NCBI RefSeq assembly: GCF_009725985.1
Contig: NZ_RCNR01000015.1
Location: 1-64,000, forward strand
DNA: 64,000 bases
Source: Zobellia amurskyensis
Lineage (GTDB): Bacteria > Bacteroidota > Bacteroidia > Flavobacteriales > Flavobacteriaceae
Direction: 5' to 3'
Shown here: one piece after another, positions 36,161-44,139 of the stretch
How the letters are laid out: each line of letters begins with the position of its first letter
Position numbering within the stretch: the first letter of the stretch is position 1
Notes under the pieces: model-generated
The model's database searches: none
The model's input: only the letters and a program-made list of their open reading frames with translations
What the model was told of the DNA's origin: nothing
Program-made: the position numbers and the translations under genes

Positions 36161-37021
36161 TTACAAATAAGCTTTCAACATTTCATTCTGTGATTTGTTC
36201 CGTAGAATTCGGATTGCTTTTTCCCTGATCTGACGTACACGCTCTCTGGTAATATCAAAGAGTTCGCCAATCTCGCTTAAGCTTTTTGGGTTGCGTTCTC
36301 CAATCCCGTAATAGAGCTTTACAATTTCACTTTCTCTACTCGGAAGTGTTTTTAAAGCTTGATTGATATCCATTCTAAGGGAATCGATCATCATATTGGC
36401 ATCCGGACTGGTCGCATCTTGAGACTTTACAACATCGTACAAATTAGAAGACTCTCCCTCTTGAAAAGGCGCATCCATTGATAAATGTTTACCTGAATTT
36501 TTCATCGCCATTTTAACCTGAGAAGCACTCATATCTAGCTCTCTAGCAATTTCAACTGCACTAGGAGGGCGCTGATGGGACTGTTCCAAAGACGAGTAAA
36601 CCTTTTTGATTTTACCTATTTCACCAATTTTATTCAACGGCAACCGCACCATACGTGCTTGTTCCGATATAGCGGACAGTATAGCTTGTCTGATCCACCA
36701 CACGGCATAAGAGATAAATTTAAAACCTCTAGTTTCGTCAAAACGTTTGGCAGCTTTCACTAACCCAATATTTCCTTCATTGATTAAATCGGAAAGTCGC
36801 AAACCACTTCCTTGGTATTGTTTTGCGGTAGATACTACAAAACGTAAATTGGCATTTACTAATGTATTTAGGGCAATCTGATCTCCTTCACGTATTCTTC
36901 TGGTCAGTTCTACTTCTTCCTCTGCGGTAATCAAATCTATTTTTGATATTTCTTGAAAGTACTTTTCTAAGGATTTAGTATCTCTGTTTGTAATTTGTTT
37001 AGTGATCTTTAGTTGCCTCAT
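36161..37021 (-). CDS. Sigma-70 family RNA polymerase sigma factor, RpoD-like
   Basis: A 286-residue sigma factor with the architecture of the short Bacteroidota RpoD: N-terminal MRQLKITKQITNRDTKSLEKY, region 1.2 with DLITAEEEVELTRRI, region 2 with NLRFVVSTAKQYQ and RGFKFISYAVWWIRQAI, region 3 with RLPLNKIGEIGKI and PPSAVEIAREL, the SNLYDV box and region 4.2 FDITRERVRQIREKAIRIL. Compared with the housekeeping RpoD of the phylum as I remember it, many less constrained positions differ, so this could be a second paralogue. Monocistronic. Confidence 0.93.
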   Translation of the reverse strand: MRQLKITKQITNRDTKSLEKYFQEISKIDLITAEEEVELTRRIREGDQIALNTLVNANLRFVVSTAKQYQGSGLRLSDLINEGNIGLVKAAKRFDETRGFKFISYAVWWIRQAILSAISEQARMVRLPLNKIGEIGKIKKVYSSLEQSHQRPPSAVEIARELDMSASQVKMAMKNSGKHLSMDAPFQEGESSNLYDVVKSQDATSPDANMMIDSLRMDINQALKTLPSRESEIVKLYYGIGERNPKSLSEIGELFDITRERVRQIREKAIRILRNKSQNEMLKAYL

Positions 37022-37288
37022 AAATTTATCTTATTTTTAGTTTATATCTATAATTTAGCAATTTTTTGCAGAAAACCTAATGATTTTCCATTTTTATTAA
37101 TTTTTATTCAAAGAATTTTACTGATTTACACTTAGTGATATCGTTCTAGGGAAAATTCAGACCTTTTTGGTGCTCATTGTATTTTTTGGGTAGTATTTTT
37201 ATTTAAAAGGGTCCTCTTTCTTAATTTGTTTAACTTGTGCTTTTCTTCCCCTTAAGAAACTAGTATATAAATAAATACAGGTCCTTAC

Positions 37289-39247
37289 ATGTCCAAAGCT
37301 AAACAGGAGGGTTCGTTGCACAAAACATTGGCCAACGCACTTGAGGCAGAAATTGAGTCCAATTTGAACAATGATCAATTTGGGGTTGATAGCCTTGCCC
37401 AATCTATGGGGATGAGTAGGTCTAATCTGCATAGGAAGCTACAAAAGGCCCTTGGGGTATCTACAAGTCAGTTTATTAGGGAGTATCGGTTAAAAAGAGC
37501 TTTGGAGATTTTAAAGCAAGAAGAGATAACGGCCTCGGAAGTTGCATATCGCGTGGGCTTTAGTAGTGCCACGTATTTTAGTACTTCCTTTCAAAAGTTC
37601 TATGGGTATACACCAGGGGATGCTAAACATAAGGCTGAGGATGAAGTTGAAAGTCCCATTCTAGAGATAAATACTTCTGCCAGAAGAAAAATCAACTACA
37701 AAAAATTAATTCAATTCGCTCTCCTTGGGGTGGTAATTCTAACCGTAGGATTGTATTACTACACTTCACACCAAAAAGAAAAAAGCGATACAAAGAGGAT
37801 TGATGCTATTGTGACAGATAAGTCCATTGCCGTATTGCCCCTTAAGAACTGGACGGGTAATCCAGATTTAGAATATGTTAGTGATGGCATGACCGATGCC
37901 GTAATATCTAGGCTTACCCATATTCATAGCATAGATAGGGTAGTGCCGTTCACTTCTATTTTGACTTATAAAGAGACCAATAAAACCATTCAGGAGATAT
38001 CGTCAGAATTAGGAGTGGAGAAAGTTTTACAAGGAAATCTCCAGATGGCCGGTAATCAGATTAAAATCAATCTACAAATGATAGACGGTGCTTCTAACGA
38101 TCACCTATGGTCAGAGGAATATGTGCGAACCTGGAAAACTGACGAGATTTTTAAAATGCAAAGGGAAGTAGTGGAAAGCATTGCCACAAACATGGCAGCT
38201 GTTATTACGGAAGATGAATTGGCCTACCTTCAAAAAATACCCACAAAAAATAAACAGGCCTATTCGTATTACCTACAAGCCGAATTTCAAAAAAACAAAG
38301 CCAATGAATTGTCGTACTCCAATGCCATTGATTTGTACCAAAAAGCTATTGCTATAGATTCAAATTTTGTAGATTCTTACCTGAGCATGGCCAATATATG
38401 GAACTTGGGTGGCGGTGTTTGGGGTTTTTATGAAGAGCGTGAAGCGTGGAGCAATGCCAAGGCGCTATTACAAAGCGTACTGGAAATAGAACCTGATAAT
38501 AGGCAAGCCGAGGAAGAATTGATTACCGGAAGTTTTTTCTATGATTGGAATTTTGAACTTGTTGAAGCCTACTATAAAGATCATTTAATGACCCCGTTCT
38601 ATGATAAATCCCCTGTTATTTCCTTGGACTATGCCATTAAAACAGGAAGACCTTTGGGAGCATTGAAGGCCAGTGAGAGTCATATGGTAATTGATCCCGC
38701 CAATGTCTTTTTTCCTTTTTTTAAGGCCGAAGCATTGATGTATCTAGGTTCCGAGGAAGATGCTGTAGAAATGCTGGCAAGTGTAGACCCTTTATATAAC
38801 GATAACTGGTTTTATTTAAGAGAGTCGGCAAAACTCTACTATTACTTAGGGAAATATAAAAGCTCTAAAAAACACCTTCATAAATTACTCACCCAATTTT
38901 CAGATTACCCGCCCATTCTCATGTGGTTGAACGCTGTTTACGCTCAAATGGAGGGCAGCTCTAAAGACACGAACGCCTATTTGGGGGAATTGTTCAATGA
39001 ATACAACAAAGGTTCTTCAGGTAGCCCTGCATGGTTTTTGGCCTTATTTTATTGCACACAGGAAAATGATGAGAAAACTTTTGAGTGGCTTCAAAAATCA
39101 TATGACCGGCATGAGGTAGAAATGACCTGGTTAAGAGAAGAACCTCTTCTTGCTCCATTAAGAACAGACCCACGTTATAAAGACCTCTATGATAAGGTGG
39201 GGTTTTCTGCCATTGGGTTACCTATTAAAACTTCTTCTGAAAAGTAA
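37289..39247 (+). CDS. Membrane-spanning AraC-HTH regulator with FlgO-like and TPR domains
   Basis: A 652-residue protein of unusual order: an AraC-type DNA-binding domain at the N terminus (about residues 12-115, with MGMSRSNLHRKLQKALG and VAYRVGFSSATYFSTSFQK), one membrane helix (about 138-154), then a TolB/FlgO-like domain (AVLPLKNWTGNPDLEYVSDG to WSEEYVRTW) and a TPR region to the end. The DNA-binding part would be cytoplasmic and the TPR part periplasmic, allowing direct signal transfer across the membrane. It is a single gene; its targets are unknown. Confidence 0.88.
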   Translation: MSKAKQEGSLHKTLANALEAEIESNLNNDQFGVDSLAQSMGMSRSNLHRKLQKALGVSTSQFIREYRLKRALEILKQEEITASEVAYRVGFSSATYFSTSFQKFYGYTPGDAKHKAEDEVESPILEINTSARRKINYKKLIQFALLGVVILTVGLYYYTSHQKEKSDTKRIDAIVTDKSIAVLPLKNWTGNPDLEYVSDGMTDAVISRLTHIHSIDRVVPFTSILTYKETNKTIQEISSELGVEKVLQGNLQMAGNQIKINLQMIDGASNDHLWSEEYVRTWKTDEIFKMQREVVESIATNMAAVITEDELAYLQKIPTKNKQAYSYYLQAEFQKNKANELSYSNAIDLYQKAIAIDSNFVDSYLSMANIWNLGGGVWGFYEEREAWSNAKALLQSVLEIEPDNRQAEEELITGSFFYDWNFELVEAYYKDHLMTPFYDKSPVISLDYAIKTGRPLGALKASESHMVIDPANVFFPFFKAEALMYLGSEEDAVEMLASVDPLYNDNWFYLRESAKLYYYLGKYKSSKKHLHKLLTQFSDYPPILMWLNAVYAQMEGSSKDTNAYLGELFNEYNKGSSGSPAWFLALFYCTQENDEKTFEWLQKSYDRHEVEMTWLREEPLLAPLRTDPRYKDLYDKVGFSAIGLPIKTSSEK

Positions 39248-39460
39248 TTCTTCTAGTACGCGTTCAACATTAGTTAAAGCTTCTGCATCATAATTTGAAT
39301 AGGGCAATGAAAGCTTAATAAGCTTGCAACATTGCTGCTATGCCCTGCATTAGGGGGCTTTCCATCTTTGTAATCATCAATTAGTAATTGACTGAAAAAC
39401 TGTTGGGTAGGTAATGCTACTCATCTAATAATCATCTTTTAACCAATTAAACACACTATT

Positions 39461-39963
39461 ATGAAAACAGGAATGAAGCTAGCCCTAATGGGCATTTTAT
39501 TATTCGGAATGATAAGTTGCGAGGGTCAAAATTCTAAAGTAGAGGAAAGTAAACTTGACCTTATTACCACAGAATTTCCAGAAGAGAAGCAGGAGGTTAT
39601 GGAAACTTTTGGGGAATAGCACAAAGTATTAGAGATGGTGATATGGATAAACTCACTTCCTTTCATGCCTATGGTCCAAAGTTCACCGAATTTAAGAATG
39701 GGGAGCCCCGTAATGGGTCCGCAGCAAATGAAGCCCACGAACGTAGTGTTTTTGGTGCTGTGACCGAGGTGGTGAAATTTGATGCGAAGGATTTGCGGAT
39801 TGCCGTGTATGGAAACGTAGCCAATTTAACCTTTCACTCAGACTTCCATCTTAAATTTGGAGAGGACCTTGTTGTGGTAAACGACCAAATAACCTTATTG
39901 TTCGTAAAGACCAGTGCCGGTTGGAAAATGGTGCACGAGCATCATTCGCCTTTAAAAAATTAG
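39461..39963 (+). pseudogene. SnoaL/NTF2-like lipoprotein gene with a frameshift
   Basis: The first frame (39461-39619, 52 codons) encodes a lipoprotein signal (MKTGMKLALMGILLFGMISC) and the start of an NTF2-like domain, then stops at TAG 39617. The -1 frame continues it from about 39606: FWGIAQSIRDGDMDKLTSFHAYGPKFTEF to the natural end at 39963 (GWKMVHEHHSPLKN). Joined, they give a typical SnoaL-like protein of about 167 residues. The break lies in acttttgggga, two adjacent homopolymers. It may be a real mutation or a base-count error. No good slippery heptamer is seen. Confidence 0.8.
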
Positions 39964-39991
39964 ATTTAGATATTACCACTTATGTCTTTAA

Positions 39992-40030
39992 AAACAAAGG
40001 GCTGCCCAATAGTTAGACAGCCCTTTGTTT
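39992..40030. terminator. Bidirectional terminator
   Basis: aaacaaagggctg (39992-40004) pairs with cagccctttgttt (40018-40030), between the SnoaL-like gene and the convergent DUF4494 gene. Confidence 0.88.
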
Positions 40031-40049
40031 TATGTGTTTATAGAATGTA

Positions 40050-40610
40050 TTACTCCTCTTCAGAAGCAAGAACATCGGCCATTTCCAACTCTTCGTCCAT
40101 TTCTAAATTTACTGGCACGGAATCTTTAAGGGCCGTAAACTTCTTAATCCGTTCCATATCATCTTCTTCACCGGAAAAATAAGGGAAAACGTCCATAATA
40201 GGAGATTCTGATATAGCGGGTACGGTGTACTCTCCCATGGTATCTTTCATTACACCAATAGTATTGTCATAGGCTTCCTTAACATCGTTGGCCTGTACCA
40301 AGAGGTACATATTGGTTTTACGTTCTTTACCGCTTTCTTCATCAAAGGCGATTAAGGATACCCGAGATTTAAACCATCTATCGGAATTCTCAAAAGGATG
40401 TATTTCGGCATAATTGGCCACCTTAATATTGGTAATCTTTATTTCGTCGGTATCACTTAAATAGGCAGACATTTCTTCGGTAATTCTACTTTCGGCCTCC
40501 GTGTAGGAAATGGCATCTACTAAAAAAGGTTCTGTCTTTACCTTTTGTATACCAGACGTTTCATCAAGTTTTCTATATTTTACCTTACATTCATACCACG
40601 TTGCACTCAT
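40050..40610 (-). CDS. DUF4494 domain protein
   Basis: A 186-residue acidic cytoplasmic protein starting MSATWYECKVKYRKLDETSG. The ATG at 40610 is preferred over an in-frame TTG at 40634. The opening, KVKTEPFLVDAISYTEAESRI and MYLLVQANDVKEAYDN match DUF4494, a Bacteroidota-specific family of unknown function. The acidic tail (EEELEMADVLASEEE-like) is typical. No link to neighbours is seen. Confidence 0.88.
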   Translation of the reverse strand: MSATWYECKVKYRKLDETSGIQKVKTEPFLVDAISYTEAESRITEEMSAYLSDTDEIKITNIKVANYAEIHPFENSDRWFKSRVSLIAFDEESGKERKTNMYLLVQANDVKEAYDNTIGVMKDTMGEYTVPAISESPIMDVFPYFSGEEDDMERIKKFTALKDSVPVNLEMDEELEMADVLASEEE

Positions 40611-40821
40611 ATCTTTTTGCTTTAGGGGAACCAAATATAAGGCTTAGCTTTAGGTGAAAAAGTCAAAAACTAGAATAGATATTCACAATTACATGATGGA
40701 TTTTCATACCTCTTTTAGCATGAGGAAGTTATAATTTCTTACAAGTGGATTTAATAAAGTAAAAAATTCAGATATGGTTGAAAGACCCCTTTGTAAAATG
40801 GTAATAAAAGTCGAAATTAAT

Positions 40822-40854
40822 TTGATATACCTGGGGGAGTTTGCTATATCTTTA
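40822..40854 (+). promoter_or_regulatory. Promoter-like element
   Basis: TTG at 40822-40824, a 22-base spacer, then TATCTTTA at 40847-40854, close to the Bacteroidota TAnnTTTG -7 element. It precedes the small disrupted frame at 40888. Apart from these, the 40611-41033 interval holds nothing I can name. Confidence 0.5.
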
Positions 40855-40887
40855 CACGTTAAAAATAATACGGAAGTTGAATTAAGA

Positions 40888-41029
40888 ATGAAAGTTTCTG
40901 TCGCTAATTTTAGCGGTCATAGTCCTAGTGTATTTGGGCTATAGAAATAGAAACCGATCAGACGCTAATGTAGACTTTTATGAATACAATTTGGATTGCC
41001 AGCGCTTAAATAAAATAGTGCTAACTTAG
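40888..41029 (+). pseudogene. Small single-span membrane protein with broken start
   Basis: ATG 40888 opens a frame that ends after 18 codons. The next frame, from 40892 to the stop at 41027, reads KFLSLILAVIVLVYLGYRNR followed by NRSDANVDFYEYNLDCQRLNK and five more residues: a clear membrane helix with a positively charged edge and a short polar tail. A missing base just after the ATG would restore a 46-47 residue peptide. The promoter-like element before it and its position directly upstream of the 41034 gene support a once-real gene. Confidence 0.5.
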
Positions 41030-41033
41030 GTAG

Positions 41034-41453
41034 ATGCGTATTTTGTCACCTACGGATATAATCCAATTGACACCAATGTATACTATGGAAAAAACAGAAT
41101 TTCTTGAAAAAAATATCTTCCAGAACTTAAAGAACCTAAACGATGGTTTTGATTCTGATGCAATACATTACTTCTCCGAGTCGGATTTTGAATCGGTCTT
41201 AGAGCGAATTGAGCAGTTTGGAATTGGGATTTATGAAATGAAACCGCGTCAGGAAGAGGATTTCTTGGATGTAAAAGTAAATGAAGACTATAGAAAAAAA
41301 GCCACTGACCCTAAATGGTACAAAAAGGCTTTTTCTGATTTTAAAAAGCAACAAGCCAATATGAAGTATTCCGCTAGCTATAAAGTTTCGGATAAGCTAT
41401 TGAGTAGACATAGTGAAGTTGCGGACGAAGATCTAAGCGAAAACGAAGATTAG
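41034..41453 (+). CDS. Conserved-looking hypothetical protein
   Basis: A charged, soluble protein of up to 139 residues that I do not recognise. It is helix-rich, with KTEFLEKNIFQNLKNLNDGF, VLERIEQFGIGIYEMKP and DPKWYKKAFSDFKKQQANMK. The start is uncertain: ATG 41034, 41076 or 41085 are all in frame, and the later ones give a better N-terminus (MYTMEKTEF). It sits just 11 bases upstream of a tRNA-Cys gene. Function unknown. Confidence 0.7.
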   Translation: MRILSPTDIIQLTPMYTMEKTEFLEKNIFQNLKNLNDGFDSDAIHYFSESDFESVLERIEQFGIGIYEMKPRQEEDFLDVKVNEDYRKKATDPKWYKKAFSDFKKQQANMKYSASYKVSDKLLSRHSEVADEDLSENED

Positions 41454-41464
41454 TATAACGTTAC

Positions 41465-41535
41465 GGCATTGTGGCTGAATGGCTAGGCAAGACTCCGCAA
41501 GAGTCTTTATAATGGTTCGAATCCATTCGATGCCT
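41465..41535 (+). tRNA. tRNA-Cys (anticodon GCA), with unusual C33
   Basis: A full cloverleaf folds by hand: acceptor GGCATTG/CGATGCC (one G-U), D-arm GCT/GGC with GG in the loop, anticodon stem AGACT/AGTCT with loop CCGCAAG, T-arm AATGG/CCATT with loop TTCGAAT, and discriminator T, as expected for tRNA-Cys. The anticodon GCA is at 41497-41499. Position 33, nearly always U, is C here, and position 38 is G, so 32 and 38 could pair and shrink the loop. CCA is not encoded. It may be functional, a weakened copy, or carry sequence errors. Confidence 0.85.
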
Positions 41536-41589
41536 CAAATGATATTTTAATACAAGAGTAACTAACATAAACAGTTAACAACTACACGA

Positions 41590-41691
41590 ATGGCAAAAAG
41601 TCAAGATTCCAAGAAGAATGTCAAAAAAGCACCCGCTAAAACGGCAAAGGAAAAGAAGGAAGAAAAGCGATTGAAAAAGTCAAAAAAATAA
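41590..41691 (+). CDS. Lysine-rich 33-residue peptide
   Basis: A very short frame encoding MAKSQDSKKNVKKAPAKTAK and then EKKEEKRLKKSKK. The composition (about 45% Lys) recalls small basic proteins seen near tRNA or stress genes in Flavobacteriia, possibly nucleic-acid- or ribosome-binding (inferred). It lies between the tRNA-Cys and a strong terminator, so it is likely transcribed with the tRNA or alone. Confidence 0.65.
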   Translation: MAKSQDSKKNVKKAPAKTAKEKKEEKRLKKSKK

Positions 41692-41764
41692 GTACTTCTG
41701 TGCTGTAAGTCCTAATCCATTTAGGTAAAGCGTACTCAAGGCATTCTATAAAATTATATTACTA

Positions 41765-41805
41765 CCCTTTACAAATCTACATTTTTGTAAAGGGTTGTTC
41801 TTTTT
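41765..41805 (+). terminator. Rho-independent terminator
   Basis: ccctttacaaa (41765-41775) pairs with tttgtaaaggg (41784-41794), followed by ttgttcttttt. It ends the tRNA/Lys-rich peptide unit. Confidence 0.88.
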
Positions 41806-41885
41806 AAAAGGTTTGTGTTTGCTTCATTTGGAAATTGGTTAAGCAAAGGTAAAAACACCCATTAAGCATATCTAGCTAGATACAG

Positions 41886-43016
41886 CTATTGAATATCCTT
41901 GTTAAGAAGAATAACATCTTTGTCTACAAACTCCTTAAAAGAGTTTTCAGAAGGATGCCCCAAATAGGGAACATAAAAATGAGATTTAACGGCATTGCGC
42001 CAGACCATAGCGTAGGTTATGCCGCTGCTTCTTATGGCTTTATACAAGTTTTCTGTATACCAATCATGTTGCGGCAAGTTTTCCAGGCCGGTTTCGGTAA
42101 GCGCAAAAAGCATGTTCTTTTCCATGGCTATACGCTCAACGATCTTTAAATTGTGGAGTGCCTTCTGTAAAAAACCACCGTTGCTAAAATCATAAATATC
42201 AATTCCCAAGAGGTCTATATAGGTGTCACCGGGATAGTTCCGTAAATATTCTTCCCTGTGAGAAAATGAATTTGGAGCATATAGGTACAGTAAATTATGA
42301 ACGTTAAAGTCTTCCGTTAGAATAGTAACCGTATCCCTGAACAATTGTTTGAACTCCTCCGTGGATCTAAGGCCTTCACCCCAAAAGAAAAAATTGCCGT
42401 TCATTTCATGCCACGGTCTAAATAGAATAGGAATAGGATTACCGTTGGAATCCTTTAAATCATTGAAAAACAGAGCTAAGCGTTCCAAATGCTGAAGAAA
42501 CACTTTACGATGCGAACCATTTTCCAACATTTGAGACACGGCAGAAACCCTATCAAACGAGTTTTTCCCTGTTATGGGGTTGCTTGCATGCCAAGAGATG
42601 GTGATGATACTTCCGTTTTCATGAGCGTCAACAATCAATTCCTTTTTATAATCCCTGATAGAAGGGTCCGGATTTAATGGGTCGTTTAGTTCTAAACCCT
42701 CTAAATCAAATCCAATAATGGCGGGAAAATCTTGGGCTATATCACTAAAATCACTTTCCAGGCTATTGGGGGCAAACGTTTCAATGCTACCACCAATGGC
42801 CTCTTGCTGACCAAAAGCAATGCCCTGTTGTGTTATGGAACGTAACCGTGTGTGTAGGTCCTTTGCTTCTTGGACCAAATTAGGATCGGCAAATGAAATC
42901 TCACCAACCACTTCGGCCGGAACACGTATGGCATTGGGGTCAAATAAATTATCATCGGTAGTACAGCTGAAACAAAGAAATACACTGAAAACCACGACCA
43001 CCAAACCCTTATTCAT
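41886..43016 (-). CDS. GH26 family glycoside hydrolase lipoprotein (beta-mannanase-like)
   Basis: A 376-residue lipoprotein (lipobox LCFSC, C18; ATG 43016 preferred to TTG 43019). The GH26 TIM barrel shows GFDLEG, ISWHASNP, the acid/base in FRPWHEMNG (E204) and the nucleophile in FALTETG (E308). The family includes endo-beta-mannanases and some beta-glucanases; substrate residues cannot be read safely here. It is exported and anchored, either facing the periplasm or the cell surface. It has no SusC/SusD partners in this window; a frameshifted AraC regulator lies just upstream on the same strand. Confidence 0.9.
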   Translation of the reverse strand: MNKGLVVVVFSVFLCFSCTTDDNLFDPNAIRVPAEVVGEISFADPNLVQEAKDLHTRLRSITQQGIAFGQQEAIGGSIETFAPNSLESDFSDIAQDFPAIIGFDLEGLELNDPLNPDPSIRDYKKELIVDAHENGSIITISWHASNPITGKNSFDRVSAVSQMLENGSHRKVFLQHLERLALFFNDLKDSNGNPIPILFRPWHEMNGNFFFWGEGLRSTEEFKQLFRDTVTILTEDFNVHNLLYLYAPNSFSHREEYLRNYPGDTYIDLLGIDIYDFSNGGFLQKALHNLKIVERIAMEKNMLFALTETGLENLPQHDWYTENLYKAIRSSGITYAMVWRNAVKSHFYVPYLGHPSENSFKEFVDKDVILLNKDIQ

Positions 43017-43074
43017 CAATGCTTTTTTTGACTGTGTCGTGAAAAGAAATCTAAACTAACGGGAAAGGTCACTA

Positions 43075-43990
43075 TTAATTTAACGTAGCCCTAAATTCTT
43101 TAGGAGAATGACCAACCTTTTGTTTGAACAGGCGACTAAAATGCTGTGGATATTTAAATCCCAATTCATAAGCTATTTCACTTACTGATTTAGTGGGGTC
43201 AAAGACTTTCTCTTTTGCCACATCAATAAGTTTTATCTGAATATATTCTTGTGCAGATTTACCGGTTTCCTTTTTAACCAGATCACCAAAATAATTGGAA
43301 GATAAATGCAGCTCATCTGCAAAATAACCTACTGACGGCAATCCATTGGTTTTTGGTTTATCCGAAGAAAAATAGCTACTTAGAAGGTTGTCAAACTTTT
43401 CTAAGGTTCCTTTGTTCACCACTTCTCGTGTAATGAATTGACGATCATAAAAACGAAGGCAGTAATCTAAAAACAATTCAATATTGGTAACGATCAGTTT
43501 CTTGCTATGCTTATCAATAGGCTGTTCTAGTTCAAATTGGATTTTATCCAATAAACTCAAAATTACTTTTCGCTCTTTTGCCGATAAATGCAAGGCTTCG
43601 TTACTGGAGTAGGCAAAGAAATTAAATTCATGTATTTTTTTTAGCCAAGTCCGTACCCAATAAAAGGTCCGGGTGAAATAACAAGGCATAACCTTTTGGC
43701 ACATAACCCGGTTCATACCCCCCAAATTCTATAGTCTGGTTGGGCGCCATGAAAACCAAGGTACCCTCATCATAATCATATGAACTACCGCCGTACTTTA
43801 ATTTACAGCCTACTGCATCTTTCAAAAAAATAGCATAACAGCTATAATGAAATCCGTCATAGGATTTATTGGTATATCCGCTTTCATCTACCTTAACAAA
43901 GTCTACAATACCCACCAACGGGTGAAGTACCTCGTAATTTCTTAGTTTAAAGTAATCTGCAATGGTTTTGATTTCCAATATATTTTTCAC
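43075..43990 (-). pseudogene. AraC-family regulator gene interrupted at an A8 tract
   Basis: The start (43990) encodes a cupin-like sensory domain (MKNILEIKTIADYFK to FHPDLLLGTDLAK) that stops after LAKKNT. The rest (KIHEFNFFAYSSNEALHLS to PKEFRATLN), with an AraC HTH pair (LSSNYFGDLVKKETG, IAYELGFKYPQHFSRLFKQKV), is in another frame. The frames meet at eight A residues (minus strand, 43633-43640); seven would fuse them into AKKIHEF and one protein of about 304 residues. Transcript slippage on A8 could still give active protein. It probably governs the GH26 gene 59 bases downstream. Confidence 0.82.
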
Positions 43991-44139
43991 AACCGGTTGA
44001 TTTTAAAATAAAGATAACCTATTGATAGACAAACCATCAAGTGTAATGATAATATCAGTAATAATGGTATAAACATCAGTTATTCGGGTAGTATAGTACC
44101 TGTTTTCTTAGCCTAATTTTGGCAATGTAATCACGTTAA

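Noticed and set aside
39600-39625. Programmed -1 frameshift in the SnoaL-like gene
   Set aside because: The site does not form an X XXY YYZ heptamer and no downstream stem-loop is evident.
41886-43016. A full polysaccharide utilization locus around the GH26 gene
   Set aside because: No SusC/SusD pair or further glycoside hydrolases lie beside it; the TonB receptor at 50649 is siderophore-like and on another operon.
43075-43725. Separate AraC gene starting at 43725
   Set aside because: The stretch before the A8 tract in this frame has no regulator character; the real gene begins at 43990 in the other frame.
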